Source of the DNA: Cloacibacillus sp. An23
GTDB lineage: Bacteria; Synergistota; Synergistia; Synergistales; Synergistaceae
Length of the DNA stretch: 64,000 bases
NCBI RefSeq assembly: GCF_002159945.1
Contig: NZ_NFJQ01000013.1
Location: forward strand, 1-64,000
Direction of reading: 5' to 3'
In this document: positions 8,328 through 17,108 of the stretch, piece by piece
Numbering within the stretch: position 1 is the stretch's first letter
Layout of the letters: each line of letters begins with the position of its first letter
The notes under the pieces: generated by a model
Told to the model about the DNA's origin: nothing
The model's database searches: none
Seen by the model: the letters and a program-made list of their open reading frames with translations, nothing else
Made by a program: the position numbers and the translations under genes

Positions 8328-9218
8328 TTATAGTACCTGTTTTAGTGAGATGTCCCAATCTAGAAGCCGTAGCATAAAGGTCTCATATAACTTGTGATGG
8401 GACAAAGCAGACAAATATGGTCTAAGAGCAACAGAACGATATTGTTCTGACGTTATTGGTAAAATTGTTGTAGATATATGTTCATGTACCTTTAGCATAT
8501 CCTTTATAGCATTTGCAAACCCATACCACGTCGTGACTCCGCTGTTCGTCAGGTTGTAAACGCCGCTTATTTTACGCATATCTGCGCTGCACAGCGGGCT
8601 TTGTACCTGCGCGAGAGCCTGCGCGGTGGCTTCCGCTATCGTGCGGCACCAGGTGGGCGCGCCGTACTGGTCGTTTACTACGCGGATTTCGTCTTTTTCC
8701 CGAAGCATTTTGCGCATGGTTAGGTAGAAGTTTTTGCCTCTCGCGCCGTAGACCCAGCTGGTGCGGAAAATCAGGTGTTTGCAGCCGGAGCTCTGGATGT
8801 TGAGGTCTCCGGCCAGTTTGGATTCGCCGTAGACGTTGAGCGGGTTGGGCTTGTCGTCTTCCGTCCACGGCTCTTTTTTCGTGCCGTCGAAGACGTAGTC
8901 GGTGGAGTAGTGGGTCATGAGGGCGTCGTGCTTTGCGGCCCAGTCGGCCATTATGCCGGGGGCGTCGGCGTTGAGTTTGAAGGCGAGCCCGCGCTCCGTT
9001 TCCGCCCTGTCAACTGCCGTGTAGGCGGCGGCGTTGGCTATCACCGACGGCTTGTACGCGTCGAGAGTGTTTATTATCGAGGCTTTGTCGGTCAGGTCGC
9101 ATTCGTCTATGTCGACGGCGCGGATCTCTCCGAGCGTCGAGAGCGTGCGGCAGAGTTCCCAGCCGACTTGTCCGTTTTTGCCGAATATCAGTATTCTTGA
9201 TTTTTTAGTTTCGTCCAT
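8328..9218 (-). CDS. rmlD: dTDP-4-dehydrorhamnose reductase
   Basis: 296 residues, an SDR-type reductase that completes dTDP-L-rhamnose by reducing dTDP-6-deoxy-L-lyxo-4-hexulose. The Rossmann motif GKNGQVG lies near residue 13, the STDYVFDG signature near residue 105, and the catalytic YGESKLAG near residue 130. It is fourth in the rmlB-rmlA-rmlC-rmlD run and starts 13 bases after rmlC. The last about 60 codons (8328-8520) are AT-rich and differ from the GC-rich body of the gene; hand count gives about 36% GC over 8341-8520 against about 59% over 8521-8700. The C-terminus is thus probably from another lineage, although the frame is intact. Confidence 0.95.
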   Translation of the reverse strand: MDETKKSRILIFGKNGQVGWELCRTLSTLGEIRAVDIDECDLTDKASIINTLDAYKPSVIANAAAYTAVDRAETERGLAFKLNADAPGIMADWAAKHDALMTHYSTDYVFDGTKKEPWTEDDKPNPLNVYGESKLAGDLNIQSSGCKHLIFRTSWVYGARGKNFYLTMRKMLREKDEIRVVNDQYGAPTWCRTIAEATAQALAQVQSPLCSADMRKISGVYNLTNSGVTTWYGFANAIKDMLKVHEHISTTILPITSEQYRSVALRPYLSALSHHKLYETFMLRLLDWDISLKQVL

Positions 9219-9231
9219 CGTTCGCCACCGT

Positions 9232-9780
9232 CTAATCGAATAGGAGTTCGTCTTGTAAATCTTTGAAATAGGGATGTTTCGTGTCCTTCTCGGAAATCAC
9301 GGGCTCGCTCATGGGCCACGGGATGGCGAGCGTCGGGTCGTTCCAGATTATGCCGCGTTCGCTTTCGGGGCTATATCTGTCGGTGCATTTGTATTGGAAT
9401 AGCGCCGTTTCGGATAGGACGCAGAATCCGTGAGCGAAGCCGCGCGGGACGTAGAGCTGTTCTTTGCATTCCCCGGTGAGCGTGAAGCCCTTCCATTTCC
9501 CAAATGTCGGCGAGCTGCGGCGCAGGTCTACGACTACGTCCCAGACTTCGCCCACGAGGACGGAGACGAGTTTGCCCTGCGTGTACGGCTTTTGGTAGTG
9601 GAGGCCGCGCAGGACGCCGCGAGAGGAGAACGAGACGTTGTCCTGTACGAAATCCTCCGTTATGCCGGAGTTTTCGTAGCGTTCTTTGTTCCACGATTCG
9701 TAGAAGTATCCGCGTGCGTCGCCGAAGATTTTCGGTTTTATGAGAACGAGTCCCGGAAATTCTGTCGTCAGTATTTCCAT
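9232..9780 (-). CDS. rmlC: dTDP-4-dehydrorhamnose 3,5-epimerase
   Basis: 182 residues, a cupin epimerase of usual family length. It converts dTDP-4-keto-6-deoxyglucose to the L-lyxo form. Conserved features are DARGYFYES near residue 22, FVQDNVSFSSRGVLRGLHYQ near residues 43-62 with the catalytic His, and PRGFAHGF near residue 112. It lies 3 bases from rmlA and 13 bases from rmlD in the same direction, so it is part of one transcript making dTDP-L-rhamnose for the surface polysaccharide. Confidence 0.95.
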   Translation of the reverse strand: MEILTTEFPGLVLIKPKIFGDARGYFYESWNKERYENSGITEDFVQDNVSFSSRGVLRGLHYQKPYTQGKLVSVLVGEVWDVVVDLRRSSPTFGKWKGFTLTGECKEQLYVPRGFAHGFCVLSETALFQYKCTDRYSPESERGIIWNDPTLAIPWPMSEPVISEKDTKHPYFKDLQDELLFD

Positions 9781-9783
9781 ATT

Positions 9784-10665
9784 TTACAGTCCTTTTGCGG
9801 AAAGCTGTTTCATGAGGTATTTGCCGTATTCCGTTTTCGACAAAGGCGCGGCGAGTTCGCGCAAGTGGCTGTCGGAGACCCAGCCAGTGCGCCACGCTAT
9901 TTCTTCGGGGCATGAGATCATCAGCCCCTGACGCTTCTGGACAATCTGGACGAAGTCCGCCGCCTCTATCAGGCTGTCGTGCGTGCCCGTGTCGAGCCAC
10001 GTGAAGCCGCGCCCGAAGACTTCTACTTTCAGCTGTTTCTGCGCTAGGTAGACTTTGTTGAGGTCTGTTATTTCCAGCTCGCCGCGCGCGGAGGGCTTCA
10101 TGTTTTTCGCTATGTCTACGACCTGACCGTCGTAGAAGTAGAGGCCGACGACGGCGCAGTTTGATTTCGGCTTCGCGGGTTTTTCTTCGAGGGACACGGC
10201 GTTTCCGTCCGCGTCGAATTCCACTACGCCGTAGCGCTCCGGGTCATCGACGGGGTAGCCGAAGACGGTCGCGCCGCTTTCCTGCGAGGCCGCCTCGCGC
10301 AGCATCTTCGTCAGTCCGCGCCCGTAGAATATGTTGTCGCCGAGCACGAGCGCGCAGCCCTGTCCCGCGATGAATTCCTCGCCGATGATGAACGCCTGCG
10401 CCAGTCCTTCGGGCTTGGGCTGCACGGCGTAGGATATTTTTATTCCCCACTGCGAGCCGTCTTTCAGCAGCCGGCGGAACGACTCTCCGTCCTCCGGCGT
10501 CGTGATGACGAGTATGTCGCGTATGCCCGCTAGCATGAGCGTCGAGAGCGGGTAGTAGATCATAGGCTTGTCGTAGACCGGCATGAGCTGTTTGCTGACC
10601 GGTATCGTGAGCGGCCAGAGGCGCGTGCCGGAGCCGCCCGCGAGGATGATGCCCTTCGTAATCAT
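9784..10665 (-). CDS. rmlA: Glucose-1-phosphate thymidylyltransferase
   Basis: 293 residues, the short RmlA form. The signature [16 protein letters not shown] near the N-terminus is the dTTP-binding loop, with [13 protein letters not shown] after it, and the [11 protein letters not shown] and LGDNIFYG motifs of the active site follow. It joins dTTP and glucose 1-phosphate, the first step of dTDP-rhamnose synthesis. The start overlaps the end of rmlB by 4 bases (ATGA), showing translational coupling. Confidence 0.96.
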   Translation of the reverse strand: MITKGIILAGGSGTRLWPLTIPVSKQLMPVYDKPMIYYPLSTLMLAGIRDILVITTPEDGESFRRLLKDGSQWGIKISYAVQPKPEGLAQAFIIGEEFIAGQGCALVLGDNIFYGRGLTKMLREAASQESGATVFGYPVDDPERYGVVEFDADGNAVSLEEKPAKPKSNCAVVGLYFYDGQVVDIAKNMKPSARGELEITDLNKVYLAQKQLKVEVFGRGFTWLDTGTHDSLIEAADFVQIVQKRQGLMISCPEEIAWRTGWVSDSHLRELAAPLSKTEYGKYLMKQLSAKGL

Positions 10666-11729
10666 TGCTCGTCCCCTCCGAGGCCGAGGCGTTCACAGCG
10701 GTATTTACCATTTAAAATGTTCGCAATCCACTGCTGATTATCTAAATACCATTTTATTGTTTTCAGTATGCCGCTTTCGAATGTTTCCTGCGGCTGCCAG
10801 CCGAGTTCGCGCTTTATCTTGGAGGCATCGATCGCGTAGCGCCGGTCGTGTCCCGGGCGGTCTTTTACGAATTTTATCTGCTCTTCGTATTTCGCTCCGC
10901 CGGCCTTCGGGCGCAGTTCATCGAGTATAGAACAGATTGTCTTTACTATCTGTATGTTCTGCCGTTCGCAGCTGCCGCCGACGTTGTACGTTTCGCCCGG
11001 GACGCCAAGCCGCATTACCGTGTCGAGGGCGCGGCAGTGGTCTTCAACGTAGAGCCAGTCGCGGATGTTTTTACCGTCGCCGTAAACCGGAAGCTCCTTG
11101 TCGGCGAGCGCGTTGTGGATTATCAGCGGGATGAGCTTTTCCGGGAACTGGCGCGGCCCGTAGTTGTTGGAGCAGTTCGTCGTCAGCACAGGCAGGCCGT
11201 AGGTGTGGAACCACGCGCGGACGAGATGGTCGGAGGAGGCTTTCGACGCGGAGTAGGGCGAATTCGGAGCGTAGGGCGTGTTTTCGGTGAAATATCCCGT
11301 TTTGCCGAGGCTTCCGTAAACTTCGTCGGTCGATATGTGCAGGAACCGGAATCCGCTTCTGCGCTCGCCGTCCAGCGATTCATAATAGCGGCGCGCCGCC
11401 GTGAGCATCGAGAACGTGCCGTTTATGTTTGTCTCAATGAACGCTGCGGGGCCGTCTATGGAGCGATCGACATGGCTTTCCGCGGCCAGGTGGAATACTG
11501 CGTCTATGCCGTATTCGCAGAGAGTCCGATAGACGAGCTCCGTATCGCAAATATCGCCTTTGACGAAGCTCATACGTTCGCACGGAATCCCTTCGAGCGA
11601 GGCCGGATTACCTGCGTAGGTCAGCTTGTCGTAGACTACTACGTATGCGTCCTGCGAGGTCAGAAAGTGCGCCAGGTTGCTTCCGATGAACCCCGCCGCG
11701 CCTGTAAGCATGTATCGTTTTTGCGTCAT
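10662..11729 (-). CDS. rmlB: dTDP-glucose 4,6-dehydratase
   Basis: 355 residues, an extended SDR. The NAD-binding [11 protein letters not shown] lies at about residues 9-19, [12 protein letters not shown] near residue 80, the active-site STDEVYG near residue 133, and [10 protein letters not shown] near residue 160 supplies the catalytic Tyr/Lys. It forms dTDP-4-keto-6-deoxyglucose. It is the first gene of the - strand polysaccharide unit. The gap to the + strand phosphatase gene (about 180 bases) carries an extended -10 element in its direction at 11773-11781. Confidence 0.96.
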   Translation of the reverse strand: MTQKRYMLTGAAGFIGSNLAHFLTSQDAYVVVYDKLTYAGNPASLEGIPCERMSFVKGDICDTELVYRTLCEYGIDAVFHLAAESHVDRSIDGPAAFIETNINGTFSMLTAARRYYESLDGERRSGFRFLHISTDEVYGSLGKTGYFTENTPYAPNSPYSASKASSDHLVRAWFHTYGLPVLTTNCSNNYGPRQFPEKLIPLIIHNALADKELPVYGDGKNIRDWLYVEDHCRALDTVMRLGVPGETYNVGGSCERQNIQIVKTICSILDELRPKAGGAKYEEQIKFVKDRPGHDRRYAIDASKIKRELGWQPQETFESGILKTIKWYLDNQQWIANILNGKYRCERLGLGGDEQ

Positions 11730-11772
11730 GTAATTCTCACCATCTCTTAAGATGATAAATATATCGGAAGTG

Positions 11773-11781
11773 ATTATATCA
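11773..11781 (-). promoter_or_regulatory. Extended -10 promoter element before rmlB
   Basis: On the - strand this reads TGATATAAT, a perfect TATAAT with the upstream TG of an extended -10 box. No convincing -35 is seen at 16-18 bases, which extended -10 promoters can do without. Transcription would begin near 11766, about 37 bases before the rmlB ATG. It is the only good promoter I see for the roughly 9-kb - strand polysaccharide unit. Confidence 0.45.
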
Positions 11782-11915
11782 TATAGAACGGCTTATAGCT
11801 GTAATTGAAGACTACTATAAAATATAATTGTCAGAGCGGCAGGACGGCAGGCTTCGCGTGTGTATCGCGCCGCGCGTCTTGATAGATTTTTCTTGCCTAT
11901 AATGGAGGGATTATG

Positions 11916-12380
11916 ATGACACATAAAATATTATTCGTCTGTCACGGCAATATTTGCCGCAGTCCAATGGCGGAGTTTGTTATGAAGGATATGGTGAGAA
12001 GGGCCGGCCTGGATGCTGAATTTGAGATCGCTTCTGCGGCGACTAGCGCGGAGGAGATTGGAAATCCCGTGCATCAGGGGACGGTCAGGAAGCTTGCGGA
12101 GCACGGTATAAGCTGCGCGGGGAAGAGGGCGCGCCGTATGACGCGGGAGGATTACGCCGTTTACGATTACCTTGTCGGGATGGACGGCGCGAATATTCAT
12201 AATATAAAGCGCCTGTGCGGCGGCGATCCCGACGGGAAAATACGTCTTTTGCTCAGCTTCGCGGGGCGCGGGCGCGATATCGCCGATCCGTGGTACACCG
12301 GGGATTTTGACGCGACGTGGCGGGACGTCGGAGAGGGCTGCCGCGGGCTGCTCGATTTTCTGACTGCGGAGCGAAACTGA
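11916..12380 (+). CDS. Low-molecular-weight protein tyrosine phosphatase
   Basis: 154 residues from the second of two adjacent ATGs, chosen because the GGAGG at 11904-11908 is 7 bases from it and only 4 from the first. The P-loop signature C-H-G-N-I-C-R-S occurs within the first 16 residues, and a DPW segment near residue 128 supplies the general acid. Bacterial members act on tyrosine autokinases of polysaccharide export or on phosphoarginine. The gene sits divergently next to the polysaccharide locus, but no BY-kinase gene is in view, so the link is only positional. Confidence 0.92.
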   Translation: MTHKILFVCHGNICRSPMAEFVMKDMVRRAGLDAEFEIASAATSAEEIGNPVHQGTVRKLAEHGISCAGKRARRMTREDYAVYDYLVGMDGANIHNIKRLCGGDPDGKIRLLLSFAGRGRDIADPWYTGDFDATWRDVGEGCRGLLDFLTAERN

Positions 12381-12410
12381 CGAAGGCGGAAGCGATAGAT
12401 TCAACGCGCG

Positions 12411-12836
12411 TCATAGGGTGATTTCTATATTGTACGCTTCGTCTATCAATATGATTTCTCCGCCGGCGCCGGCGTAACTTTTTATTTCTTCGAAGTTGTT
12501 TTCGATGTATTTAGGCGTCATAACGAGGCAGAAGCAGCGGATATGGCGCAGGTATTCCGCGTCGAATCCGCCGCGCCAGTCCAACGGAACGTAGCAGCCC
12601 TCCACAATCAAGCTTTGGTTGTTTTCCACTGCTGTCTTGATTATCTCGCGCACGACCGGCCAGAGGTATGCCGTGAGTTCGCCGTCGTCTTCCGGCGTTA
12701 GATTTGTGAGACCGCTTCTTATCAGCCCCATTTTGAGATGGTCTATCGATAGGTAGGGGATTTTATATTTTTCGAGCAGCCTCTGCGCGAGCGCCGTTTT
12801 GCCCGTGTGCGAGGCTCCCGTTATCAGTATTATCAC
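12411..12836 (-). CDS. Small P-loop kinase-like ATPase (adenylate kinase-like)
   Basis: 141 residues. A Walker A motif GASHTGKT sits at residues 7-14, followed by a YLSIDHLK segment and a hydrophobic LIVEGCYV strand near residue 76 as a Walker B-like element. This matches the fold of small nucleotide or metabolite kinases found as stand-alone proteins; the phosphate acceptor is unknown. It is the third gene of a - strand operon, 6 bases after the MBL hydrolase. Some GC-rich relatives are labelled adenylate kinase, but the LID region is absent. Confidence 0.7.
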   Translation of the reverse strand: MIILITGASHTGKTALAQRLLEKYKIPYLSIDHLKMGLIRSGLTNLTPEDDGELTAYLWPVVREIIKTAVENNQSLIVEGCYVPLDWRGGFDAEYLRHIRCFCLVMTPKYIENNFEEIKSYAGAGGEIILIDEAYNIEITL

Positions 12837-12842
12837 GGCCGG

Positions 12843-13697
12843 TTATAGTTCGGCGTATTCTGGGTTTTGCCCGCAAGCGCGCTGCTCGTAGACTTTGAAC
12901 GAATCGAGGTCTACGACCATGCCGTCTGTCGCTGGAACGACTTTCGTTTCAGGCGTGTCTAGGTCCTTCAGGCAGCCGGCGCATTCGCCCGATGTCAGCA
13001 TCGCGCCGAGGTGTGTCAGCACGGCTGTTTTCGGGTGGATTTTTGATAGAAGTTCGCGCGCTTCAGCTATTGATATGTGGTCCAGCCGCGGTTTTTTGTC
13101 TGGGAACGTGGCGTTGATTGAGAGGAAAGCGCACGACGAGTAACGCTGGCGGAAGTACGGCATCATGCGGCTGTCGCTGATGATTCCCCAGCAGTTCAGC
13201 CCTTCCTTGCGGAAGATGTAGCCGAAGCAGTCCACGCCGTGATGAAGGTGTATTACCGGCTCGACGGCTACGCCGCTGCCGAGGTCTATCGTTCCGCCCT
13301 CCTCCGGGATTTTTGTCTTAAGTATTCGTTTCTGCGTGTATTTGAGCACTACGGGGTCGGAGCCGCGCAGCGCGTCGTCCGGCGCGACGAGTATTCCGCG
13401 CGGGTCGAAGCCGCCGTGAGTGATTCCTTCGACGACGACGTTCACGTCGGTGCTGTGATCGATATGTTTGTGCGTGAGCATCACTACGTCTGCCGAGGCT
13501 ATCTCGAGTGCGGGGCGCGCCGCACAGATGTGCGCGAGGCTTCCTGGACCAGGGTCTATGACGCCCTGTACGCCGCCGTATCGGAACCAGAGGCCCCCGG
13601 TGCTTCTGAGCTGGCGTATCATGGAGAAACGCCCGCCGCTTGTTCCTATATATTTCAAAAAGTTTTGTGGATATTCAAAATTTTTTATGACTTTCAT
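12843..13697 (-). CDS. MBL-fold metallo-hydrolase (UlaG/RNase Z-like)
   Basis: 284 residues. The metal-binding motif HKHIDH is at residues 76-81, a second histidine pair occurs in HLHHG near residue 152, an aspartate near residue 177 (ISDSRMM), and a final histidine in LTHLG near residue 231. These are the ligands of a dinuclear zinc metallo-beta-lactamase-fold hydrolase. Substrate is not predictable; the overall order resembles RNase Z/phosphodiesterase-type members. A GAGGCGG ribosome site fixes the start, and the gene follows the DUF45 gene after 10 bases. Confidence 0.85.
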   Translation of the reverse strand: MKVIKNFEYPQNFLKYIGTSGGRFSMIRQLRSTGGLWFRYGGVQGVIDPGPGSLAHICAARPALEIASADVVMLTHKHIDHSTDVNVVVEGITHGGFDPRGILVAPDDALRGSDPVVLKYTQKRILKTKIPEEGGTIDLGSGVAVEPVIHLHHGVDCFGYIFRKEGLNCWGIISDSRMMPYFRQRYSSCAFLSINATFPDKKPRLDHISIAEARELLSKIHPKTAVLTHLGAMLTSGECAGCLKDLDTPETKVVPATDGMVVDLDSFKVYEQRACGQNPEYAEL

Positions 13698-13707
13698 TTT
13701 TGCCGCC

Positions 13708-14400
13708 TCACCATCTATATTTGCCGCCGTCGGTTTTCAGCTCTTTTCTCCGCACCGCATAGTCCGGGCAGTATTTTGCGACGCGCGCCCAGAAATTTTG
13801 CGAATGGTTCATCTCCGCCATGTGGCATAGCTCGTGTATCATCACGTATTCCGAAAGCGGCGGCGGAACGAGCGCGAGGCGGACGTTGAGCGTGACGCAG
13901 CCCGATGTCGAGCAGCTTCCCCAGAGCGTCTTGGCGTTTTTGATCGAAACGCGGCGCGGCGCGGCTCCCATTTTTTTGCAGAGCGGGGGAAATTCACGCT
14001 GTATTATCTCCCGCAGCCGCAGCCTGTACCAGACCTCGAAGTTGTGCCGTATTTCTTCTGGCTCCAGCCCTTCAAATGAAATAAAGGCGCCGTCCTCGAG
14101 TTTTAATGGGTAGACGCCGCAGCGAGGCGCGAAACGCAGAGGGTGCTGATCTCCACGGTAGTAAAAAAGCTCGCCTTCAGCGTAGCTGTGTCCTATGCTC
14201 TGTCCGGCCGTCCTGCTCATGAGCTTTTTGCGCAGCTCGTCGCCGCTTTGTTCAATTACCGCGGCGAGCGATTCGCGCGGAACTCCGAGCGGCGCGGCTA
14301 TGAAGAACGCGCCGTTTTCCATGCCGAGCGCGACGTTTTTTCTTCTCGTATTTCTTCTGATCTCGTATTTTATTCCGTCAATCGTGATATATTCCGTCAT
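13708..14400 (-). CDS. YgjP-like/DUF45 metallopeptidase domain protein
   Basis: 230 residues. The zinc motif HELCH is at residues 189-193 with the downstream third ligand in MNHSQNFW, the pattern of the SprT/DUF45 metalloprotease-like family (cytoplasmic, often beside restriction or repair genes, biochemistry little known). KTLWGSC near residue 157 is the other family landmark. The reading frame stays open upstream to 14823, but that part overlaps the ygiQ gene and has no family features, so I place the start at the ATG at 14400; an in-frame ATG at 14421 is an alternative. It is first in a three-gene - strand operon. Confidence 0.82.
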   Translation of the reverse strand: MTEYITIDGIKYEIRRNTRRKNVALGMENGAFFIAAPLGVPRESLAAVIEQSGDELRKKLMSRTAGQSIGHSYAEGELFYYRGDQHPLRFAPRCGVYPLKLEDGAFISFEGLEPEEIRHNFEVWYRLRLREIIQREFPPLCKKMGAAPRRVSIKNAKTLWGSCSTSGCVTLNVRLALVPPPLSEYVMIHELCHMAEMNHSQNFWARVAKYCPDYAVRRKELKTDGGKYRW

Positions 14401-14490
14401 CGCGTCCCGCCGGCTTCCCATAATGATAGAATTATAATGCATCGCTGATGTTTCTGTCAGCGTGCCATAACGATTTACGGGGACGTGGAC

Positions 14491-16344
14491 ATGAGGACGA
14501 AAGGGACAAAGACAGCGGCGAGCGGCGCGAATGTTTGGGGATACGCGAAGCCGCCGCGCTCCGCTTTTCTGCCCGTCGGCGCCGGTGACGTGCGCGCGCG
14601 CGGGTGGGACGGAATAGAGATACTTGTGATTACTGGCGACGCCTATGTGGACCATCCCAGCTTCGGACACGCAATCATAGCGCGATGGCTTGAGGCGCAC
14701 GGCTTCCGTGTCGGCGTAGTGGCGCAGCCGGACTGGCGTGGTACGGACGATTTCGCGAAGCTCGGGCGTCCGTCGCTCTGCGTCATGCTCGCGGCTGGGA
14801 ATCTGGACTCCATGCTGAACCATTACACGGCGTCGAAGAAGAAGCGCCGGTCAGACGCATACACGCCTGGCGGCGAGGCCGGAAAACGCCCAGACCGCGC
14901 GACGATAGTCTACTGCAACAGGATCCGCGAGCTGTGGGGCGACATTCCGCTGATAATCGGCGGGGTGGAGGCGAGCTTGCGCCGTTTCGCGCATTACGAT
15001 TTCTGGAGCGACTCGGTACGCCGCTCCATATTGGCGGACAGCCGCGCAGATCTGCTTGTTTTCGGAATGGGAGAGCTGGCCTCTCTTGAAATCGCGGAGC
15101 GGCTTGCCGCCGGGGAGCCGGTTTCGGCGCTGCGCGACGTCGCTGGGACGTGCTGGAAGACCCACGACGAGGCTCTGGCGAACGACGCTGTGAAGCTGCC
15201 GTCTTACGGCGAGGTCTGCGCTGACAAGAGAAAATTCGCCGAGGCCTTCGCGTCGTTTTACGCGGAGCAGGACGCCGTGCGCGGCAAAAGGCTCATACAG
15301 GACCAGGGCGCGTGGCATGTCGTGCAGAACAGGCCCGCGCGCCCGCTGACTCAGGCCGAGATGGATAAGGTCTACGCGCTGCCGTACACGCGCGCGTGGC
15401 ACCCGGATTATGACGCCAAAGGCGGCGTGCCGGCCTTCGACGAGGTACGTTTCAGCATCACGACGCACAGGGGCTGCTTCGGCGAGTGCGGATTCTGCGC
15501 CATCGCGTCTCATCAGGGGCGCATAATACAGCGCCGCAGCGACGAGTCGATACTGCGCGAGGCCGAGATATTGACGAAAGAGCCCGGCTTCAAGGGGTAT
15601 ATTCACGACGTCGGCGGCCCGACGGCGAATTTTACCGAGCCGTCATGCCCCGACTCCCTGAAACGCGGCTCGTGTAAGGGGAAGTCGTGCCTATATCCAG
15701 CGCCGTGCCGTAAGCTGCGCGCCGGGCACGAAGGATATATAGAGCTGCTGCGCAAAATACGCGCGCTGCCTAAGATAAAAAAAGTGTTCATCCGCTCCGG
15801 CATACGGTACGATTATATACTTGCGGATAAAAACGGAGATTTTCTAGAAGAGCTCTGCCGCTGGCACGTCAGCGGACAGCTCAAGATAGCCCCGGAACAT
15901 ATAAGCCCCGCCGTGCTGAGATACATGCGCAAGCCCGGGCGCGAGGTTACGGAAGAATTCATACGCCGCTACAGGAAGGTCAACGAGAAGCTTGGGCTGA
16001 AACAGTATCTTGTGCCGTACTTCATCTCGGCGCATCCAGGCTCGACGCTGAAGGAAGCGGTCGAGCTCGCGGAGTTCATACGCGACAGCGGCCTGCGCCC
16101 GGAGCAGGTGCAGGACTTCACTCCGACGCCGGGCTCGCTCTCGACCTGCATATACTACACGGGGCTCGACCCGTTCACGATGGAAGAGGTCTACGTCCCG
16201 AAGGGGGCAGAGGAGCGTAAGATGCAGCGCGCGCTGCTCCAGTACTGGATGCCGGAGAACCGCAAATATGTCGTGAAGGCGCTAATGCGCGCGGGCCGCC
16301 GCGACCTCATAGGGTGCGCCCCGAAGTGCCTCGTCAGGCGCTGA
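14491..16344 (+). CDS. YgiQ family radical SAM protein
   Basis: 617 residues from the ATG at 14491 (an in-frame GTG at 14485 is possible, but GGGGA at 14479-14483 is better spaced to the ATG). The radical SAM cluster motif C-x3-C-x2-C occurs as RGCFGECGFC at about residues 328-337, preceded by SITTH; the N-terminal half carries a B12-binding-like fold with VDHPSFGH. The family (UPF0313) is widespread in anaerobes and has no firmly known substrate. The length is normal and the gene appears monocistronic. Confidence 0.93.
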   Translation: MRTKGTKTAASGANVWGYAKPPRSAFLPVGAGDVRARGWDGIEILVITGDAYVDHPSFGHAIIARWLEAHGFRVGVVAQPDWRGTDDFAKLGRPSLCVMLAAGNLDSMLNHYTASKKKRRSDAYTPGGEAGKRPDRATIVYCNRIRELWGDIPLIIGGVEASLRRFAHYDFWSDSVRRSILADSRADLLVFGMGELASLEIAERLAAGEPVSALRDVAGTCWKTHDEALANDAVKLPSYGEVCADKRKFAEAFASFYAEQDAVRGKRLIQDQGAWHVVQNRPARPLTQAEMDKVYALPYTRAWHPDYDAKGGVPAFDEVRFSITTHRGCFGECGFCAIASHQGRIIQRRSDESILREAEILTKEPGFKGYIHDVGGPTANFTEPSCPDSLKRGSCKGKSCLYPAPCRKLRAGHEGYIELLRKIRALPKIKKVFIRSGIRYDYILADKNGDFLEELCRWHVSGQLKIAPEHISPAVLRYMRKPGREVTEEFIRRYRKVNEKLGLKQYLVPYFISAHPGSTLKEAVELAEFIRDSGLRPEQVQDFTPTPGSLSTCIYYTGLDPFTMEEVYVPKGAEERKMQRALLQYWMPENRKYVVKALMRAGRRDLIGCAPKCLVRR

Positions 16345-16452
16345 GACAGGGCGCGAACCCGCCTATGGACAATAACGGCGATAGGTTATAAAATTCTAGC
16401 GTGCGTCATAACGTATAAGACAGTGTGAAAGGAATCTACAGGAGGTAACGGA

Positions 16453-16875
16453 ATGAAAAAAATTATGGCATTACTGCTGGCGGTCGCCGCCCTCTTTGCG
16501 GCAGGCGCGGCTTCGTACGCGGCCGAGGACGTCGTCGGCTATGTAGACGATATGCAGGTGCTCCAGCAGTATTCTAAGTTCGAGCAGGCGCGCAAGCAGC
16601 TCAACGATCTCGGCAACAAAAAGTCCAACGCGGCCAAAGCCGCTTTCGATAAAGAGACGGACGAAAAAAAGAAGAACGAAATCGTACAGACCCTCCAGCT
16701 CGAAATGCGTGAGGAAGAAGCGAAGATCATGACGCCTATTCTCAAAGAGGTCAACGAGACTATAGCGAAGGTAGCGAAGCAGAAGGGCGTGACGATCGTC
16801 GTAAACAAGGCTCTCGTCTATTACGGCGGAACGGACCTTACTCAAGACGTCATCAACGCGCTGAAAACGAAATAA
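16453..16875 (+). CDS. OmpH/Skp family periplasmic chaperone
   Basis: 140 residues. A clear signal peptide (MKKIMALLLAV start, cleavage probably after SYA at about residue 23) is followed by the family opening VGYVDDMQVLQQYSKF and a long charged alpha-helical stretch rich in Lys, Glu and Gln, as in the Skp coiled-coil arms. Skp-type proteins carry unfolded outer-membrane proteins across the periplasm, so this supports a diderm envelope. An AGGAGGT site lies just before the ATG. A strong terminator follows at 16906. Confidence 0.9.
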   Translation: MKKIMALLLAVAALFAAGAASYAAEDVVGYVDDMQVLQQYSKFEQARKQLNDLGNKKSNAAKAAFDKETDEKKKNEIVQTLQLEMREEEAKIMTPILKEVNETIAKVAKQKGVTIVVNKALVYYGGTDLTQDVINALKTK

Positions 16876-16905
16876 CCTGTCTATTAAGACGTTCATAAAT
16901 AACGT

Positions 16906-16935
16906 ACGCCGCCCCATATAAGGGCGGCGTTTTTT
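16906..16935 (+). terminator. Rho-independent terminator after ompH-like gene
   Basis: ACGCCGCCC and GGGCGGCGT form a perfect 9-bp stem around a short A/T loop, followed by six T residues. It lies 30 bases after the stop codon. Confidence 0.9.
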
Positions 16936-17033
16936 GTATTTTTGCGCGCCGGCGTATAGTGCACCGTTTCCCGCCAAAATTCGACTTTCTCAGCTTTATA
17001 CAAAATGCAAAAACTCGTAATAATTTTAAAAAA

Positions 17034-17062
17034 TTGACAAATTTGGGCAGCGATGATATTCT
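17034..17062 (+). promoter_or_regulatory. Sigma-70-type promoter of ahpC
   Basis: TTGACA at 17034-17039 and TATTCT at 17057-17062 are separated by exactly 17 bases, a near-consensus housekeeping promoter. Transcription would start near 17069, about 40 bases upstream of the ahpC ATG. Confidence 0.8.
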
Positions 17063-17070
17063 GAGATCAG

Positions 17071-17084
17071 TTAGCTAAGGCTAA
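17071..17084 (+). promoter_or_regulatory. Candidate operator at the ahpC start site
   Basis: TTAGC-TAAG-GCTAA, hmm-free of mismatches, is a perfect 5-bp inverted repeat lying just downstream of the predicted start of transcription. A repressor bound here would block initiation. It does not match a classical PerR box, and no regulator gene is adjacent, so the binding protein is unknown. Confidence 0.3.
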
Positions 17085-17108
17085 TAAAAAAATCACGGAG
17101 GTATAGCA

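Noticed and set aside
1-11729. Prophage or integrative element carrying the polysaccharide genes
   Set aside because: No integrase, attachment repeats or tRNA border are visible; composition changes are better explained by cassette exchange.
13708-14823. Extended start of the DUF45 peptidase at 14823
   Set aside because: The extra about 140 codons overlap the ygiQ 5' end and show no family similarity; the domain begins at the ATG at 14400.
17071-17084. PerR box in front of ahpC
   Set aside because: The palindrome does not match the PerR consensus; it is listed only as a generic operator candidate.
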